Origin: Natronomonas marina
GTDB lineage: Archaea; Halobacteriota; Halobacteria; Halobacteriales; Haloarculaceae
Reading direction: 5' to 3'
DNA: 64,000 nucleotides
Assembly (NCBI RefSeq): GCF_024298905.1
Contig: NZ_CP101154.1
Location: forward strand, 1,116,001 to 1,180,000
Program-made: the position numbers and the translations under genes
The notes under the pieces: generated by a model
Databases searched by the model: none
Told to the model about the DNA's origin: nothing
Seen by the model: the letters and a program-made list of their open reading frames with translations, nothing else
In this document: piece by piece, positions 19,294-27,434 of the stretch
Layout: every line of letters starts with the position of its first letter
Numbering within the stretch: the first letter of the stretch is position 1

Positions 19294-19658
19294 CCGGACC
19301 ACGGATTCTGCTCGACGAACACGTCGGGCGAGTCTTCGAACGAGTCCTCGGCGAGCGCAGACACGACGTCGAGCAGGCGAAAGACCGGTTCGGGGAACAC
19401 ACGAGCGACGCCGAACTGATGGAGTGGTGTGCGGAGCACGGCGCCGTCCTCCTGACGAACAACGCGAAGGACTTCGAGCCGCTGCACGACCAGTACAATC
19501 ACGCCGGACTTTTCCTCTACTACGACCAGACGCTACCGGACACCGACCCGGAAGGACTCGCTCGAACCGTCGACGAGGTTTTCAACCAGTACGGAGTCGA
19601 CGGGGTCGAGAACCAACTCGTCGACCTCGGCCAGTGGTACGAGTGGCTCCACGGGTGA
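19290..19658 (+). CDS. DUF5615 PIN-like toxin
   Basis: 122 residues from the GTG at 19290, overlapping the DUF433 stop as GTGA. PIN-like acidic residues are in ILLDEHVGRVFE (Asp/Glu), TSDAELMEWCAEH and LLTNNAKDFEPL (the expected Asp at that turn is partly replaced by Asn-Asn). The fold is that of Mut7-C/DUF5615 nucleases paired with DUF433. The replacement could alter activity; I cannot tell. Confidence 0.82.
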   Translation: MTGPRILLDEHVGRVFERVLGERRHDVEQAKDRFGEHTSDAELMEWCAEHGAVLLTNNAKDFEPLHDQYNHAGLFLYYDQTLPDTDPEGLARTVDEVFNQYGVDGVENQLVDLGQWYEWLHG

Positions 19659-19730
19659 GCGAATCGTGCGCTCCGCGGTTCCGGGCCGTGGAAGGCGGGG
19701 AATCGCACCGGCTCGCGCCCGGTCCCTCGT

Positions 19731-19756
19731 GACGTCCGGCACTGCGAGGAGCGGTA
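19731..19756 (+). repeat. direct repeat, right copy of the arcS 3' end
   Basis: 26 bp matching 18901-18926 at 25 of 26 positions, lying 830 bases further on and ending at the same point (GAGCGGTA). The next bases continue as AGGTTTTGTT, leading into the promoter of the 19788 gene. This would have been the original sequence after arcS. Confidence 0.9.
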
Positions 19757-19787
19757 AGGTTTTGTTCCCCCCGGTCGCCGCCCCGAT

Positions 19788-20204
19788 ATGGACCGCCCGC
19801 TCGTCCTCGCCCTCCCGGTAGCGGCGCTCGCGGCCGTCGTCGTCCCGCTACGCAGTATCGTCGTCTTCGAGGCGGTACGCGAACTGTTCGACCCCTTCAC
19901 GCTCGCGCTGTTCACGCGGATGCTGTGGTCGCTCGTCGCCGTCGTCGGATTCCCGGCAGTGGGATACGCCTACGGCGAACTGACCGGCGACGGCCCGGCG
20001 GTGCCGGTACTCGGCGTCGCAGGGGGTGCTGGCTTCCTCGGCTCTCTCGCCGGGACGCTCGTCCTTCGGTTCGGTGCCGGCGCCTCCGGCGCGGGCTCGC
20101 TACCGGTCGAACTCGCGGCAGTGGGCGTCTTTGCGACGCTGGACGCCGCCACCTTCGGCCTGCTCGTCCTCGGCGGGTACGCGCTGTCGGTCCTTGGGGA
20201 CTGA
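19788..20204 (+). CDS. small multi-pass membrane protein
   Basis: 138 residues with four predicted helices (about 4-22, 40-62, 72-92 and 105-135) and short loops (GELTGDGPAVPV). No catalytic motif and no recognised family. It was probably the immediate neighbour of arcS before the toxin-antitoxin insertion. The TTTTTG run at 20231-20236 could end its transcript. Confidence 0.7.
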   Translation: MDRPLVLALPVAALAAVVVPLRSIVVFEAVRELFDPFTLALFTRMLWSLVAVVGFPAVGYAYGELTGDGPAVPVLGVAGGAGFLGSLAGTLVLRFGAGASGAGSLPVELAAVGVFATLDAATFGLLVLGGYALSVLGD

Positions 20205-20259
20205 CCGGCGGTGCCCTCGCCCCGGCCAGCTTTTTGTTCGCGCGGTACGACCGTGAGGC

Positions 20260-20646
20260 ATGGACGAGATAACGCTGGGCGTCCCGGAGCCGCTTCTCGA
20301 CTCCCTCCCGGAGGAGGGCGGTTCGGCCGCTCAGGACATGCAACGGGCCGTCGAGGGCTACAACGAGCGGATAGCCCGACTCCTCGAGGACGCCGACGAC
20401 GAGGCTGAGGCCGCTTCAGCCGTGCTGGACGTCGTCGAACACTTCGAGACCCGCGGCGAACGATTCGACGAGTTCGTCCCCGAACTCCGGGCGTGGGGGC
20501 AGTCGCCCATCTACGCCATCGCCTGGCGCAACCTCTATGCGGATCTCATCGCACAGCTGTACGACCACGAGTGGCTCGCGGCCCGGCTGGACCGCGAGCG
20601 GAACTTCCGGCTCGTCGAGGACGGCGTCCGGCTCTCGGACCTATGA
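20260..20646 (+). CDS. conserved helical protein, first gene of a SAMP3-like operon
   Basis: 128 residues, soluble and mostly helical and acidic, with aromatic patches in RAWGQSPIYAIAWRNLY. No known motif. The stop overlaps the start of the ubiquitin-like gene as ATGA, and four genes from 20260 to 21554 are packed with overlaps or 1-base gaps, so translational coupling is likely. Its function may concern the ubiquitin-like protein or sulfur transfer; that is inference from position only. Confidence 0.7.
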   Translation: MDEITLGVPEPLLDSLPEEGGSAAQDMQRAVEGYNERIARLLEDADDEAEAASAVLDVVEHFETRGERFDEFVPELRAWGQSPIYAIAWRNLYADLIAQLYDHEWLAARLDRERNFRLVEDGVRLSDL

Positions 20647-20936
20647 GCGGCTCGAAATCCCTGGAACTCCGGTTCTTCGCCACCTTCCGGGAGGCCGTCG
20701 GGCAGAAGGAGATCGAACGCGAGTTCGACCCCGACGCGACCATCGGGGACGTCCTGACGGCCATCGAGTCGGAGTTCCCGGAACTGGGGGGCGAACTGCT
20801 CGACGAGGCCGACGACATCAGGCCACAGTTGACCGTCCTGAAGAACGGCCGGGAGGTGGTCCACCTCGAGGGGACCGCGACGCCGCTCGAGGACGGCGAC
20901 CGGGTCAGCGTCTTCCCGCCGGTCGCGGGGGGATGA
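20643..20936 (+). CDS. samp3: ubiquitin-like/MoaD-ThiS family protein (SAMP3-like)
   Basis: 97 residues with the beta-grasp pattern: LRFFATFREAVGQKEIERE, DATIGDVLTAIE, LTVLKNGREVVHL, and the C-terminal diglycine FPPVAGG. In haloarchaea these act both as protein modifiers (SAMPs, joined by the E1 UbaA) and as sulfur carriers. The FATFRE start and VFPPVAGG end resemble SAMP3 rather than SAMP1 (see 43036). ATG at 20643 overlaps the stop of the preceding gene. Confidence 0.88.
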   Translation: MSGSKSLELRFFATFREAVGQKEIEREFDPDATIGDVLTAIESEFPELGGELLDEADDIRPQLTVLKNGREVVHLEGTATPLEDGDRVSVFPPVAGG

Positions 20937-21196
20937 TGCGGCGGACGAAGCAGTTCCGCGGCATCTCGAAGCGACTGGCCGCCAACTACCTCGAGAACCT
21001 CGGCGGCGAGCGGGCCGACCCCGAGGGCGACCGCATCGAGGGCGACGGCTGGAGGGCCGACCTCTCGGCGGAGACCGTCGAAGTCGCCGGCTCGATGAAG
21101 CTGACCGAGGTGACCGTCGTCTTCGAGGGCGAGGAGCCGGTCCTCGAGGAGCTAATAGAGGACTTCACGCGGAAGGCGATGCGCGCCGGAGGGTAG
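20933..21196 (+). CDS. small conserved protein in the SAMP3-like operon
   Basis: 87 residues from the ATG overlapping the samp3 stop; an in-frame ATG follows at 20936. It is basic at the N-terminus (RRTKQFRGISKRLAANYLENLGG) and then beta-rich with acidic stretches (LTEVTVVFEGEEPVLEEL). I do not recognise a family. The tight overlap with the ubiquitin-like gene suggests a functional link. Confidence 0.7.
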   Translation: MMRRTKQFRGISKRLAANYLENLGGERADPEGDRIEGDGWRADLSAETVEVAGSMKLTEVTVVFEGEEPVLEELIEDFTRKAMRAGG

Positions 21197-21197
21197 G

Positions 21198-21554
21198 ATG
21201 GCCGGGGGGCCGCTGGACGGCGACGCGCTCGTGCTCGCGGCGGCGAAGGCGTCGGTCTCCGGCGAGCGACTCCCGGACCTCGTCGACCGGGCCCAGGACC
21301 TGCTCGGCGGACGGCTGCCGGCGTACGGCCGCCGCTACGAGTGCGCCCACGAGGACGACTCGGCGGCCGTCTTCTTCGTCGAGGAGGGCCACTGGGCCGA
21401 CCTCGGCGAGGAGATGGGCCTCGACGAGCGAGAGTGGCAGGCGCTGCGGCGCGCCCACACCGAGCACCTCGAGCGTCTCGGCCGCGACGTCGGCCGGCGT
21501 CGGGAGTTCAAGACGGCCCTGGAACTCCGGGAGATCGTCGTCATCGGCAAGTAG
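21198..21554 (+). CDS. small conserved protein, last gene of the SAMP3-like operon
   Basis: 118 residues beginning one base after the preceding stop. Predicted mixed alpha/beta: an N-terminal helix region (LVLAAAKASVSGERLPDLV), a central YECAHEDDSAAVFFVEEGHW with one Cys and His residues, then a charged helical tail. No family recognised. Convergent with the methyltransferase gene, which ends 22 bases away. Confidence 0.7.
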   Translation: MAGGPLDGDALVLAAAKASVSGERLPDLVDRAQDLLGGRLPAYGRRYECAHEDDSAAVFFVEEGHWADLGEEMGLDEREWQALRRAHTEHLERLGRDVGRRREFKTALELREIVVIGK

Positions 21555-21576
21555 TCGAGCGTCACCGGCCGCGGCG

Positions 21577-22173
21577 TCAGCCCAGTTCGGCGAAGACGAA
21601 CTCGGTGCTGCTGCCCAGCGGGTCGTCCGCCGTCACCGTCTCCAGCGACTCGAACCCCGCCTCCCGCAACTGACGCAGCGTCCGCTCGCGGCCCGGCGCC
21701 GAGAAGAACATCGACCCGCCCATCCAGCCCCGCCGGACCGTCTCGAAGCGGCTTCCCGGCAGCGTCATCAGCAGGACGCCACCGTCGGCCAGCACGCGGG
21801 CGAACTGGGCGTAGACCTCGGGGTGGCGCGTCCGCTCGACGTGGAAGACCGCGTGGTAGGCGGTGACGGCGTCGGCGACGCCGTCGCGGATGGGGAGCCG
21901 GAGCATGTCGGCCTGCAGGAGACGGGCCGACGGGACCGTCTCGGCGGCCAGTTCCAGCCCCCGGCGTGCGAAGTCGACCCCGACGCTTCCAGCGGGCAGG
22001 TTCGCCAGCGTCCGGGCGCCGTCGCCACAGCCGACGTCGACGACGAGCGGGTCCGCGGGCAGCCGCTCGCGGAGGTCCTCGAGAAGCGCGGCGTCGCTGC
22101 CGTCGGGATTCCGGCGCTCGGCGTACGCCTCCGAGACCCGCTCCCACTGCCGGCGGACGTCCTGGCGGTCCAT
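21577..22173 (-). CDS. class I SAM-dependent methyltransferase
   Basis: 198 residues from the ATG at 22171-22173; a longer open frame lacks conserved sequence. The SAM-binding motif I is VVDVGCGDGARTLANL (about 38-52), followed by GVDFARRGLELA, LLQADMLRLPIRDGVAD, and motif IV/V HAVFHVERTRHPEVYAQF. The layout is that of methyltransferase-11 type enzymes acting on small molecules or modified nucleosides. It resembles the Trm9/ALKBH8 branch in the FHVERTRHPE region, but I cannot confirm the substrate. Confidence 0.88.
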   Translation of the reverse strand: MDRQDVRRQWERVSEAYAERRNPDGSDAALLEDLRERLPADPLVVDVGCGDGARTLANLPAGSVGVDFARRGLELAAETVPSARLLQADMLRLPIRDGVADAVTAYHAVFHVERTRHPEVYAQFARVLADGGVLLMTLPGSRFETVRRGWMGGSMFFSAPGRERTLRQLREAGFESLETVTADDPLGSSTEFVFAELG

Positions 22174-22261
22174 ACGGCTCCGAAGGGTTCGACCCGAAGA
22201 AAGCTCCCGGCTCCGGCAACCGAGGCGACCGACTGCGGGCCGCCCCGCCAGGGTCGACGGC

Positions 22262-23755
22262 TCAGCCAACCGACTCGCCGCTCCGCCAGTGGTCGATAAC
22301 GTCCCTGAGGAGAGCGGTGTCGGTCGTCCCCGTCCGCCAGTCGTCGACGGCCGTCCGCAGCCCCTCGGAGTCGACGACGCCGTCGCCGTCGGTGTAGTCG
22401 GCGACGGTTTCGCCGGCCGTCTCCCCCGGCGGGGTCGACAGCGGGTCGGCGCAGGTGACGTTGCCGACGCAGTCGTCGGCTTCGGGACCGCCCGCCTCTC
22501 CCCACCAGTTGCCCGTCGCGTTGCCTTCGATGCGGGCGTCGGTGGCGTTGATCGCCGGTCGCTCGGTGTCGGTCAGCGTGCTGTTGTCGACTCGCCAGGC
22601 GCCGGTCGTGGCGTTGGCGAAGACGCCGACACCCTCGGAGGGGAGTTCGCCGGTCGTCTGCGTCCGGATGTCCCGAATCGTCGCGTTCCGCACCGCCCAG
22701 TCGCCGCCGGCGCGTTCGGCGAAGACGCCGACGCCGGTCCGGTTCCGTATCGTCGTTCCGGTAATCGTCCAGTCGCCGGTCGAGGCGAACGCGGTCACGG
22801 CGAAGAACTGGCCGGGGCCGAACGTCGAGTTCGCCACCGTCCAGTTGCCGGTCGTCGACGTCGCCGAGACGGCGCCCTCGTCGTTGTCCTCGAAGGTGGC
22901 GTTCTCGATTCGCCAGTCGCCGCCCGACTCGAAGGCGAACACGCCGGCGTCGCCGCCGTCCCGGACCGTCGTGTCGAGGACGCGCCACGCGCCGGAGGTG
23001 TTCTCCGCGTGTATCCCGGGACCGAGGTTGCCCGTGATTCGGCTCCCCTGGACCGTCCAGTCGCCCCGGGAGTTCGACGCGCTCACGCCCGGCGCGTCCG
23101 TCTCAACGGTGACATCGCTGACCGTCCAGTTCCCCGCCGAATCCTCGGCGAAGACGCCGTTGGAGTTGGCCTCCCGGATCTCGCTGCCCCGAATCCGCCA
23201 GTCGCCGGTCGTCTCGTAGGCGTCGAAGCCGTGTTTGCCGCCGACGGTGGTGACGTTGCGGGCCCGCCAGTCGCCGGCCGCCCCCGACGCGAACACGCCC
23301 GCGTGCCCCAGGTCACTGATGTGGAGGTCCGCTATCACCCACGCCGCGTCCCCCTGGGCGCCGCCGATGCCGATGTTGTACCCGACGATGGTGAACCCGC
23401 GAATCGTCGGCGCGGCGTCGCTGCTGACGGAGAACTGGAAGGCCGCCTTGTACGGGTTCGCCGTCGCCCCGTCCATCGTCGCGCCGTCCGGGGCGACGAT
23501 GGTCACGTTCCTGTCGACGACGACCGTCCCGCCGTACGTCCCCGGCCGCACCTCGACGGTGTCGCCGTCGCTGGCGTCATCGACGGCGTCCTGAATCGAG
23601 GCGTACTCGGCGTCGCCGTCGTCGTCGACGACGAGGGTCTCGTTGCCGGTCTCCGCCGCTGCGCCGGACCCGACGCCGACCGCGAGGACGCCACAGACGA
23701 AAACCAGAACCACGATTCCGATACCCGCCGAACCCACCGCCCCCTGCCGAACCAT
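22262..23755 (-). CDS. secreted right-handed parallel beta-helix protein with dockerin-like tail
   Basis: 497 residues. A Sec-type signal peptide (hydrophobic 10-32, ending GSGAAAET) is followed by DDDGDAEYASIQDAVDDAS and VEVRPGTYGGTVVV. These typify NosD/pectate-lyase-like beta-helix proteins. A long series of repeats of about 25 residues follows, with recurring GDWRI/GNWTV strands (about 150-420). The last 40 residues (DGDGVVDSEGLRTAVDDW then LLRDVIDHWRSGE) resemble a calcium-binding dockerin half and are shared with the protein at 28565. Probably surface-located; function unknown. Confidence 0.85.
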   Translation of the reverse strand: MVRQGAVGSAGIGIVVLVFVCGVLAVGVGSGAAAETGNETLVVDDDGDAEYASIQDAVDDASDGDTVEVRPGTYGGTVVVDRNVTIVAPDGATMDGATANPYKAAFQFSVSSDAAPTIRGFTIVGYNIGIGGAQGDAAWVIADLHISDLGHAGVFASGAAGDWRARNVTTVGGKHGFDAYETTGDWRIRGSEIREANSNGVFAEDSAGNWTVSDVTVETDAPGVSASNSRGDWTVQGSRITGNLGPGIHAENTSGAWRVLDTTVRDGGDAGVFAFESGGDWRIENATFEDNDEGAVSATSTTGNWTVANSTFGPGQFFAVTAFASTGDWTITGTTIRNRTGVGVFAERAGGDWAVRNATIRDIRTQTTGELPSEGVGVFANATTGAWRVDNSTLTDTERPAINATDARIEGNATGNWWGEAGGPEADDCVGNVTCADPLSTPPGETAGETVADYTDGDGVVDSEGLRTAVDDWRTGTTDTALLRDVIDHWRSGESVG

Positions 23756-23844
23756 TCCCGGAAGCGTCGGACGCCCCCGACTAAACCGTACTGGTCGAAT
23801 CGAGCGCTGTAGGCGACCGGCCCACCGACCCCGGCCGTCCGCCG

Positions 23845-24744
23845 TCACCGCGACAGGAACGCCACGATGTCCTCGCAGCTCCGCTCGGGGAAGGACGCGT
23901 GGGGCCAGTGGGCCGCCCCGGGATACCGGCGGACGGTCACGTCGTCGCCGGCCCGCTGCAGGACCGCCGGAACCGTCGGTCCCAGCGCCGGATCGCGTTC
24001 GCCCCACAGCAGGAGCGTCTCGGTCTCCAGGCGGCCGTTCGGCCCCCGCAGGCGCCGCGGTGCCTCGCGGGCGAAGGCCCGGTAGTAGTTCACCATCGCC
24101 CCGATTGACCCCTCGCGTTCCCACCCCGACCGGTAGACCGCGACGTCCTCGTCGGTGAACGCCCCCTCGACGGCCGGGGCCTCGCGGAACCCCCGCTCCA
24201 GGAGCGCGAAGTCGTCCCGCGACAGCAGCCACTCGGGGACTCGCGGAGTCTGGGCGACGACGACGTACCACGACCGCAGCGCCTGCCGGAGGGAGAACTG
24301 CTCGGCGAGCGCCCGGGGATGCGGAGCGTTACAGACGACGAGACGGTCGACGACGCCGGGGTGTTCGAGTGCGGTCTCGATGGCGACGGTGCCGCCCCAG
24401 TCGTGGCCGAGGAGGGCGGCCGTGTCGTGACCCTCCAGTTCGAGGAGGCCGCGAACGTCGCCGACGAGGTGTTCGAGGGCGTAGGCGTCGACCCCCGACG
24501 GCTTCCCCGAGCGGTCGTAGCCCCGCAGGTCGGGCACGAGGAGGCGGAACCGCTCGGCCAGCGGGTCGAGGTGCCGGCGCCAGGCCCACCAGTTCTCCGG
24601 GAAGCCGTGCAGCGCGACGAGCGGCGGCGCCGAGGGGTCGCCGGCGACGACGTAGTGAATCTCGACGCCGTTCGGGGTAGCGAGGCGGTGGGTCAGGCCC
24701 CGCCCGTCGGTCCACTCCTCGTCGGGGCCGTTCGGCGCCGTCAT
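23845..24744 (-). CDS. alpha/beta hydrolase, epoxide-hydrolase-like
   Basis: 299 residues. The oxyanion HGFPENWW and the nucleophile elbow GHDWGGTVA (Asp near 115) mark the epoxide hydrolase/haloalkane dehalogenase branch. In that branch an Asp attacks the substrate. The acid is in LLLWGERDPALG and the base His in GAAHWPHASFPE. A helical lid lies between (about 145-210). True substrate unknown. Monocistronic, with gaps on both sides. Confidence 0.88.
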   Translation of the reverse strand: MTAPNGPDEEWTDGRGLTHRLATPNGVEIHYVVAGDPSAPPLVALHGFPENWWAWRRHLDPLAERFRLLVPDLRGYDRSGKPSGVDAYALEHLVGDVRGLLELEGHDTAALLGHDWGGTVAIETALEHPGVVDRLVVCNAPHPRALAEQFSLRQALRSWYVVVAQTPRVPEWLLSRDDFALLERGFREAPAVEGAFTDEDVAVYRSGWEREGSIGAMVNYYRAFAREAPRRLRGPNGRLETETLLLWGERDPALGPTVPAVLQRAGDDVTVRRYPGAAHWPHASFPERSCEDIVAFLSR

Positions 24745-24810
24745 GGTCGTCGCTGGGGACGCCAGCGGTTTGAGCGGTCGGGAGTCGCGGCGCTATCGGC
24801 GCGGGGCGCT

Positions 24811-24816
24811 AAAAAA
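24811..24816 (-). terminator. U-rich terminator after the aldehyde ferredoxin oxidoreductase gene
   Basis: A run of six A on the plus strand gives six U in the minus-strand transcript, about 12 bases after the stop at 24828, in otherwise GC-rich sequence. Archaeal termination commonly uses such U-tracts. Confidence 0.5.
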
Positions 24817-24827
24817 CGGGAGGTGCG

Positions 24828-26765
24828 TCAGTCGTCGGCCGGGGCCGCCGAGTCGCCGGCGGAGACGCCGGTACCGGGACCGACCTCGATGTCGAGTTCG
24901 TCGAGTTTCTCGTCCGGGACGACGCCGTCGACCCAGCCGCGTACCTCGTAGTACTCCGCTTTCATCTCGTCGAGTTCGACGAGACTGCCCTCGACGCCGC
25001 CCTGGCCGGGCATCGCGCCCTCGCCCTCGACGAACCGGTCCGGCAGGTCGTCGTCGCTGCCGTCGAAGCCGACGAGGTTGTTGTAGTAGCGCTCGAGGTT
25101 GTAGATGCGCTCGCCAGCCTTCATCATCTCCTCCTCGCCGAGGTCACGGCCGGTCATGCCGTTGTACTGGAGGACGTACTCCTCGACGCCCTCGGCGAAG
25201 GCGTTGAACTTGCAGATGTCGAAACTGTCCGAGACGGCGTGCATGTCCTGGAAGGTGACGGTGAGTTCGCCCTTGCCCTCCCACTCGACGGGGTCGACCT
25301 TCTCGGGGATGCCCAGGATTTCGGCTGCGGGCGTGTAGCCGCGCAGGTGGCAGGCCCCACGGTTCGAGGTGGCGTAGGCGATGCCCATCCCCTTCATGCA
25401 GCGGGGGTCGTAGGCCGCCATGGACTGGCCCTTCACCGCCAGGGAGTTGTCGTGGGCGTCGAACTCCTCGGCCATGTGGTCGTGGCCCTCCGCGAGGTGG
25501 TCGGCCAGTTCCGTCTCGCGGGTGGCGATTTTCGTGAGCATCTCGACCATTTCCTCGGTGTCGCCCCAGTCGATGCCCTCGCCGAGTCCGTCGAGTTTGC
25601 CCTCCTCGGTCATCTCCATGGCCATCGCCAGAACGTTGCCGCCGTCGATGGTGTCGATGCCGTGGTCGTTACACCGCTGCAGCATCAGCGCGATTTCGTC
25701 GCGCTCGGTGTGCCCGGAGTTCGGCCCGAGCGCCCACGCCGACTCGTACTCGTAGGACTCGGTGCGGACGTTCAGCTCCTCGCCCTTGTGCATCACGTCG
25801 ACCTCGACCTCCTTCTTGCAGGCGACCGGACAGGAGTGACAGGTCGGTTCGTCGACGAGGATGTTCTCCCGGACGTTCTCGCCGGAGACCTTCTCGGCGT
25901 CGAAGTTCTCGTCGCCCCAGCCGTCGTCGCGGGCGTCCTTCGTCGAGGTGTACTTGGCGTTGCGGACCGGCAGCCCGGACATCTCCTCGCTGGCGTTCAT
26001 CAGGACGTTCGTCCCGTACAGCGAGAGGCCACCCTCGTTGGGCGCGGTGACCTCCGACTCCTGGATGACCTCCATGGCCTGCTGGTGACCCTCCTTGAAC
26101 GTCTCGGGGTCGGCCGGTTTCTGCATCTTCGTCGAGGACTTGACGACGACCGCCTTGAGGTTCTTCGACCCCATCACACAGCCGGTGCCGCCGCGCCCGG
26201 AGGCGCGGTCGTCCTCGTTCATGATGCAGGCGTACTTGACGCCGTTCTCGCCGGCCTCGCCGATGCCCATCACCGAGAGGTTCTTGCCGTACTCGCCGTC
26301 GACCTCCTCCTCGAGGGCATCGCGGGTCTCGTGGAAGCCCTGTCCCCACAGGTGGGAGGCGTCCCGGAGTTCGACCTCGCCGTCCTCGACGACGGCGTAG
26401 ACGGGGTCCTCGGCCTTCCCCTCGAACAGCAGGCCGTCGAAGCCGGCCCACTTGAGACGGGCACCCGACCAGCCGCCGTGGTGGGAGTCGGTGACGGTCC
26501 CGGTCAGCGGCGATTTCGTACAGATGGCGATGCGTCCGCTCATCGTCACCTGCGTCCCCGTCAGCGGGCCGTTCATGAACGCCAGCAGGTTGTCGGGCCC
26601 CATCGGATCGACGTCGGGTCCCTGGTCGAAGACGTACTTGACGCCGAGACCGCGTGCACCGATATATTTCTCGGCGTCGGAGTGGTCGACCCCCTCGTAG
26701 TCGACGCGCCCCTCGGAGAGGTCGACGCGCGCGACGTGGTCGTGGAATCCGCCTAGGTCAGTCAT
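24828..26765 (-). CDS. tungsten-type aldehyde ferredoxin oxidoreductase
   Basis: 645 residues of the AOR family, which oxidise aldehydes to acids with a tungsto- or molybdopterin and one 4Fe-4S cluster, passing electrons to ferredoxin. The cluster ligands are CHSCPVACKK (near 305) plus a Cys further on (SFDICKFNAF). The pterin-binding N-terminal domain has RGLGVKYVFDQ and GPLTGTQVTMSGRI, and the ASGRGGTGCVMGSKNLKAVV (in two parts) region is typical. ATG at 26765 is taken over a GTG five codons upstream. The substrate aldehyde cannot be told. Confidence 0.95.
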   Translation of the reverse strand: MTDLGGFHDHVARVDLSEGRVDYEGVDHSDAEKYIGARGLGVKYVFDQGPDVDPMGPDNLLAFMNGPLTGTQVTMSGRIAICTKSPLTGTVTDSHHGGWSGARLKWAGFDGLLFEGKAEDPVYAVVEDGEVELRDASHLWGQGFHETRDALEEEVDGEYGKNLSVMGIGEAGENGVKYACIMNEDDRASGRGGTGCVMGSKNLKAVVVKSSTKMQKPADPETFKEGHQQAMEVIQESEVTAPNEGGLSLYGTNVLMNASEEMSGLPVRNAKYTSTKDARDDGWGDENFDAEKVSGENVRENILVDEPTCHSCPVACKKEVEVDVMHKGEELNVRTESYEYESAWALGPNSGHTERDEIALMLQRCNDHGIDTIDGGNVLAMAMEMTEEGKLDGLGEGIDWGDTEEMVEMLTKIATRETELADHLAEGHDHMAEEFDAHDNSLAVKGQSMAAYDPRCMKGMGIAYATSNRGACHLRGYTPAAEILGIPEKVDPVEWEGKGELTVTFQDMHAVSDSFDICKFNAFAEGVEEYVLQYNGMTGRDLGEEEMMKAGERIYNLERYYNNLVGFDGSDDDLPDRFVEGEGAMPGQGGVEGSLVELDEMKAEYYEVRGWVDGVVPDEKLDELDIEVGPGTGVSAGDSAAPADD

Positions 26766-26931
26766 GGTAATGGATAACACTAGCTAGTGGGCCGGAGACG
26801 GTGTAATCCTTGCCGGGAGGGAGTAACCGCGAACAGTTACATCGGCGGTCCGCGGCGCCCCCGGCAACGGCCGTTCGCGGCGGTCGGTCCCGGCCCGACG
26901 CGTTCAAGTCGGCCGAACCCGACCGACCGCC

Positions 26932-27351
26932 GTGAACTCGACGCGTCCGGTCGTACCGCGACGCCTGCGCTGGGCGGGTGCGGTGGCCTGTGCGGGCGCC
27001 GTCCTCGTCGCCTCCGTCGTTCGGCCGCCGGGAGCGGGCGGGTCGGCGACGCTACTTCTGGGCGTCGCGCTCGACAAGTGGCTCCACGCGGCGGCCTACG
27101 CCGCGCTCGCGGCGACACTGGCGTACGCGGCCCTCGCCGCGGGCCGGACGCTGCTCGTCGTTGCGGCCGTCGTCGCCGCCTACGGACTCGGGATCGAGGG
27201 CGTCCAGGCGACGCTGCCGTACCGGACGTTCTCGGTCGCAGACGCCGCGGCCAACGCCGTCGGCGCGCTCGTCGGCGTCGCGGCGTGGCGCCTCCTGGCC
27301 GTCTCGGGCGTTCGGACCCGGACCGCACGGGACGAAGACGGACGGGGGTGA
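26932..27351 (+). CDS. VanZ-like membrane protein
   Basis: 139 residues from a GTG. Four helices with the VanZ pattern: LDKWLHAAAYAALAATLAY with the conserved Lys-His, then YGLGIEGVQATLPYRTFSVADAAANAVGA, where the Glu and Asp/Asn are typical. The VanZ name comes from teicoplanin resistance, but in archaea the role is unknown. Same strand as and 83 bases upstream of RaSEA. Confidence 0.85.
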   Translation: MNSTRPVVPRRLRWAGAVACAGAVLVASVVRPPGAGGSATLLLGVALDKWLHAAAYAALAATLAYAALAAGRTLLVVAAVVAAYGLGIEGVQATLPYRTFSVADAAANAVGALVGVAAWRLLAVSGVRTRTARDEDGRG

Positions 27352-27434
27352 CGCCGGCTCTCGCCCGGTCCCGAGGGTCGTCCCGCTGAGTCGCAAGCGA
27401 CACGGCTATCCGAATCGGCGGCGTAGCCGCGCCA

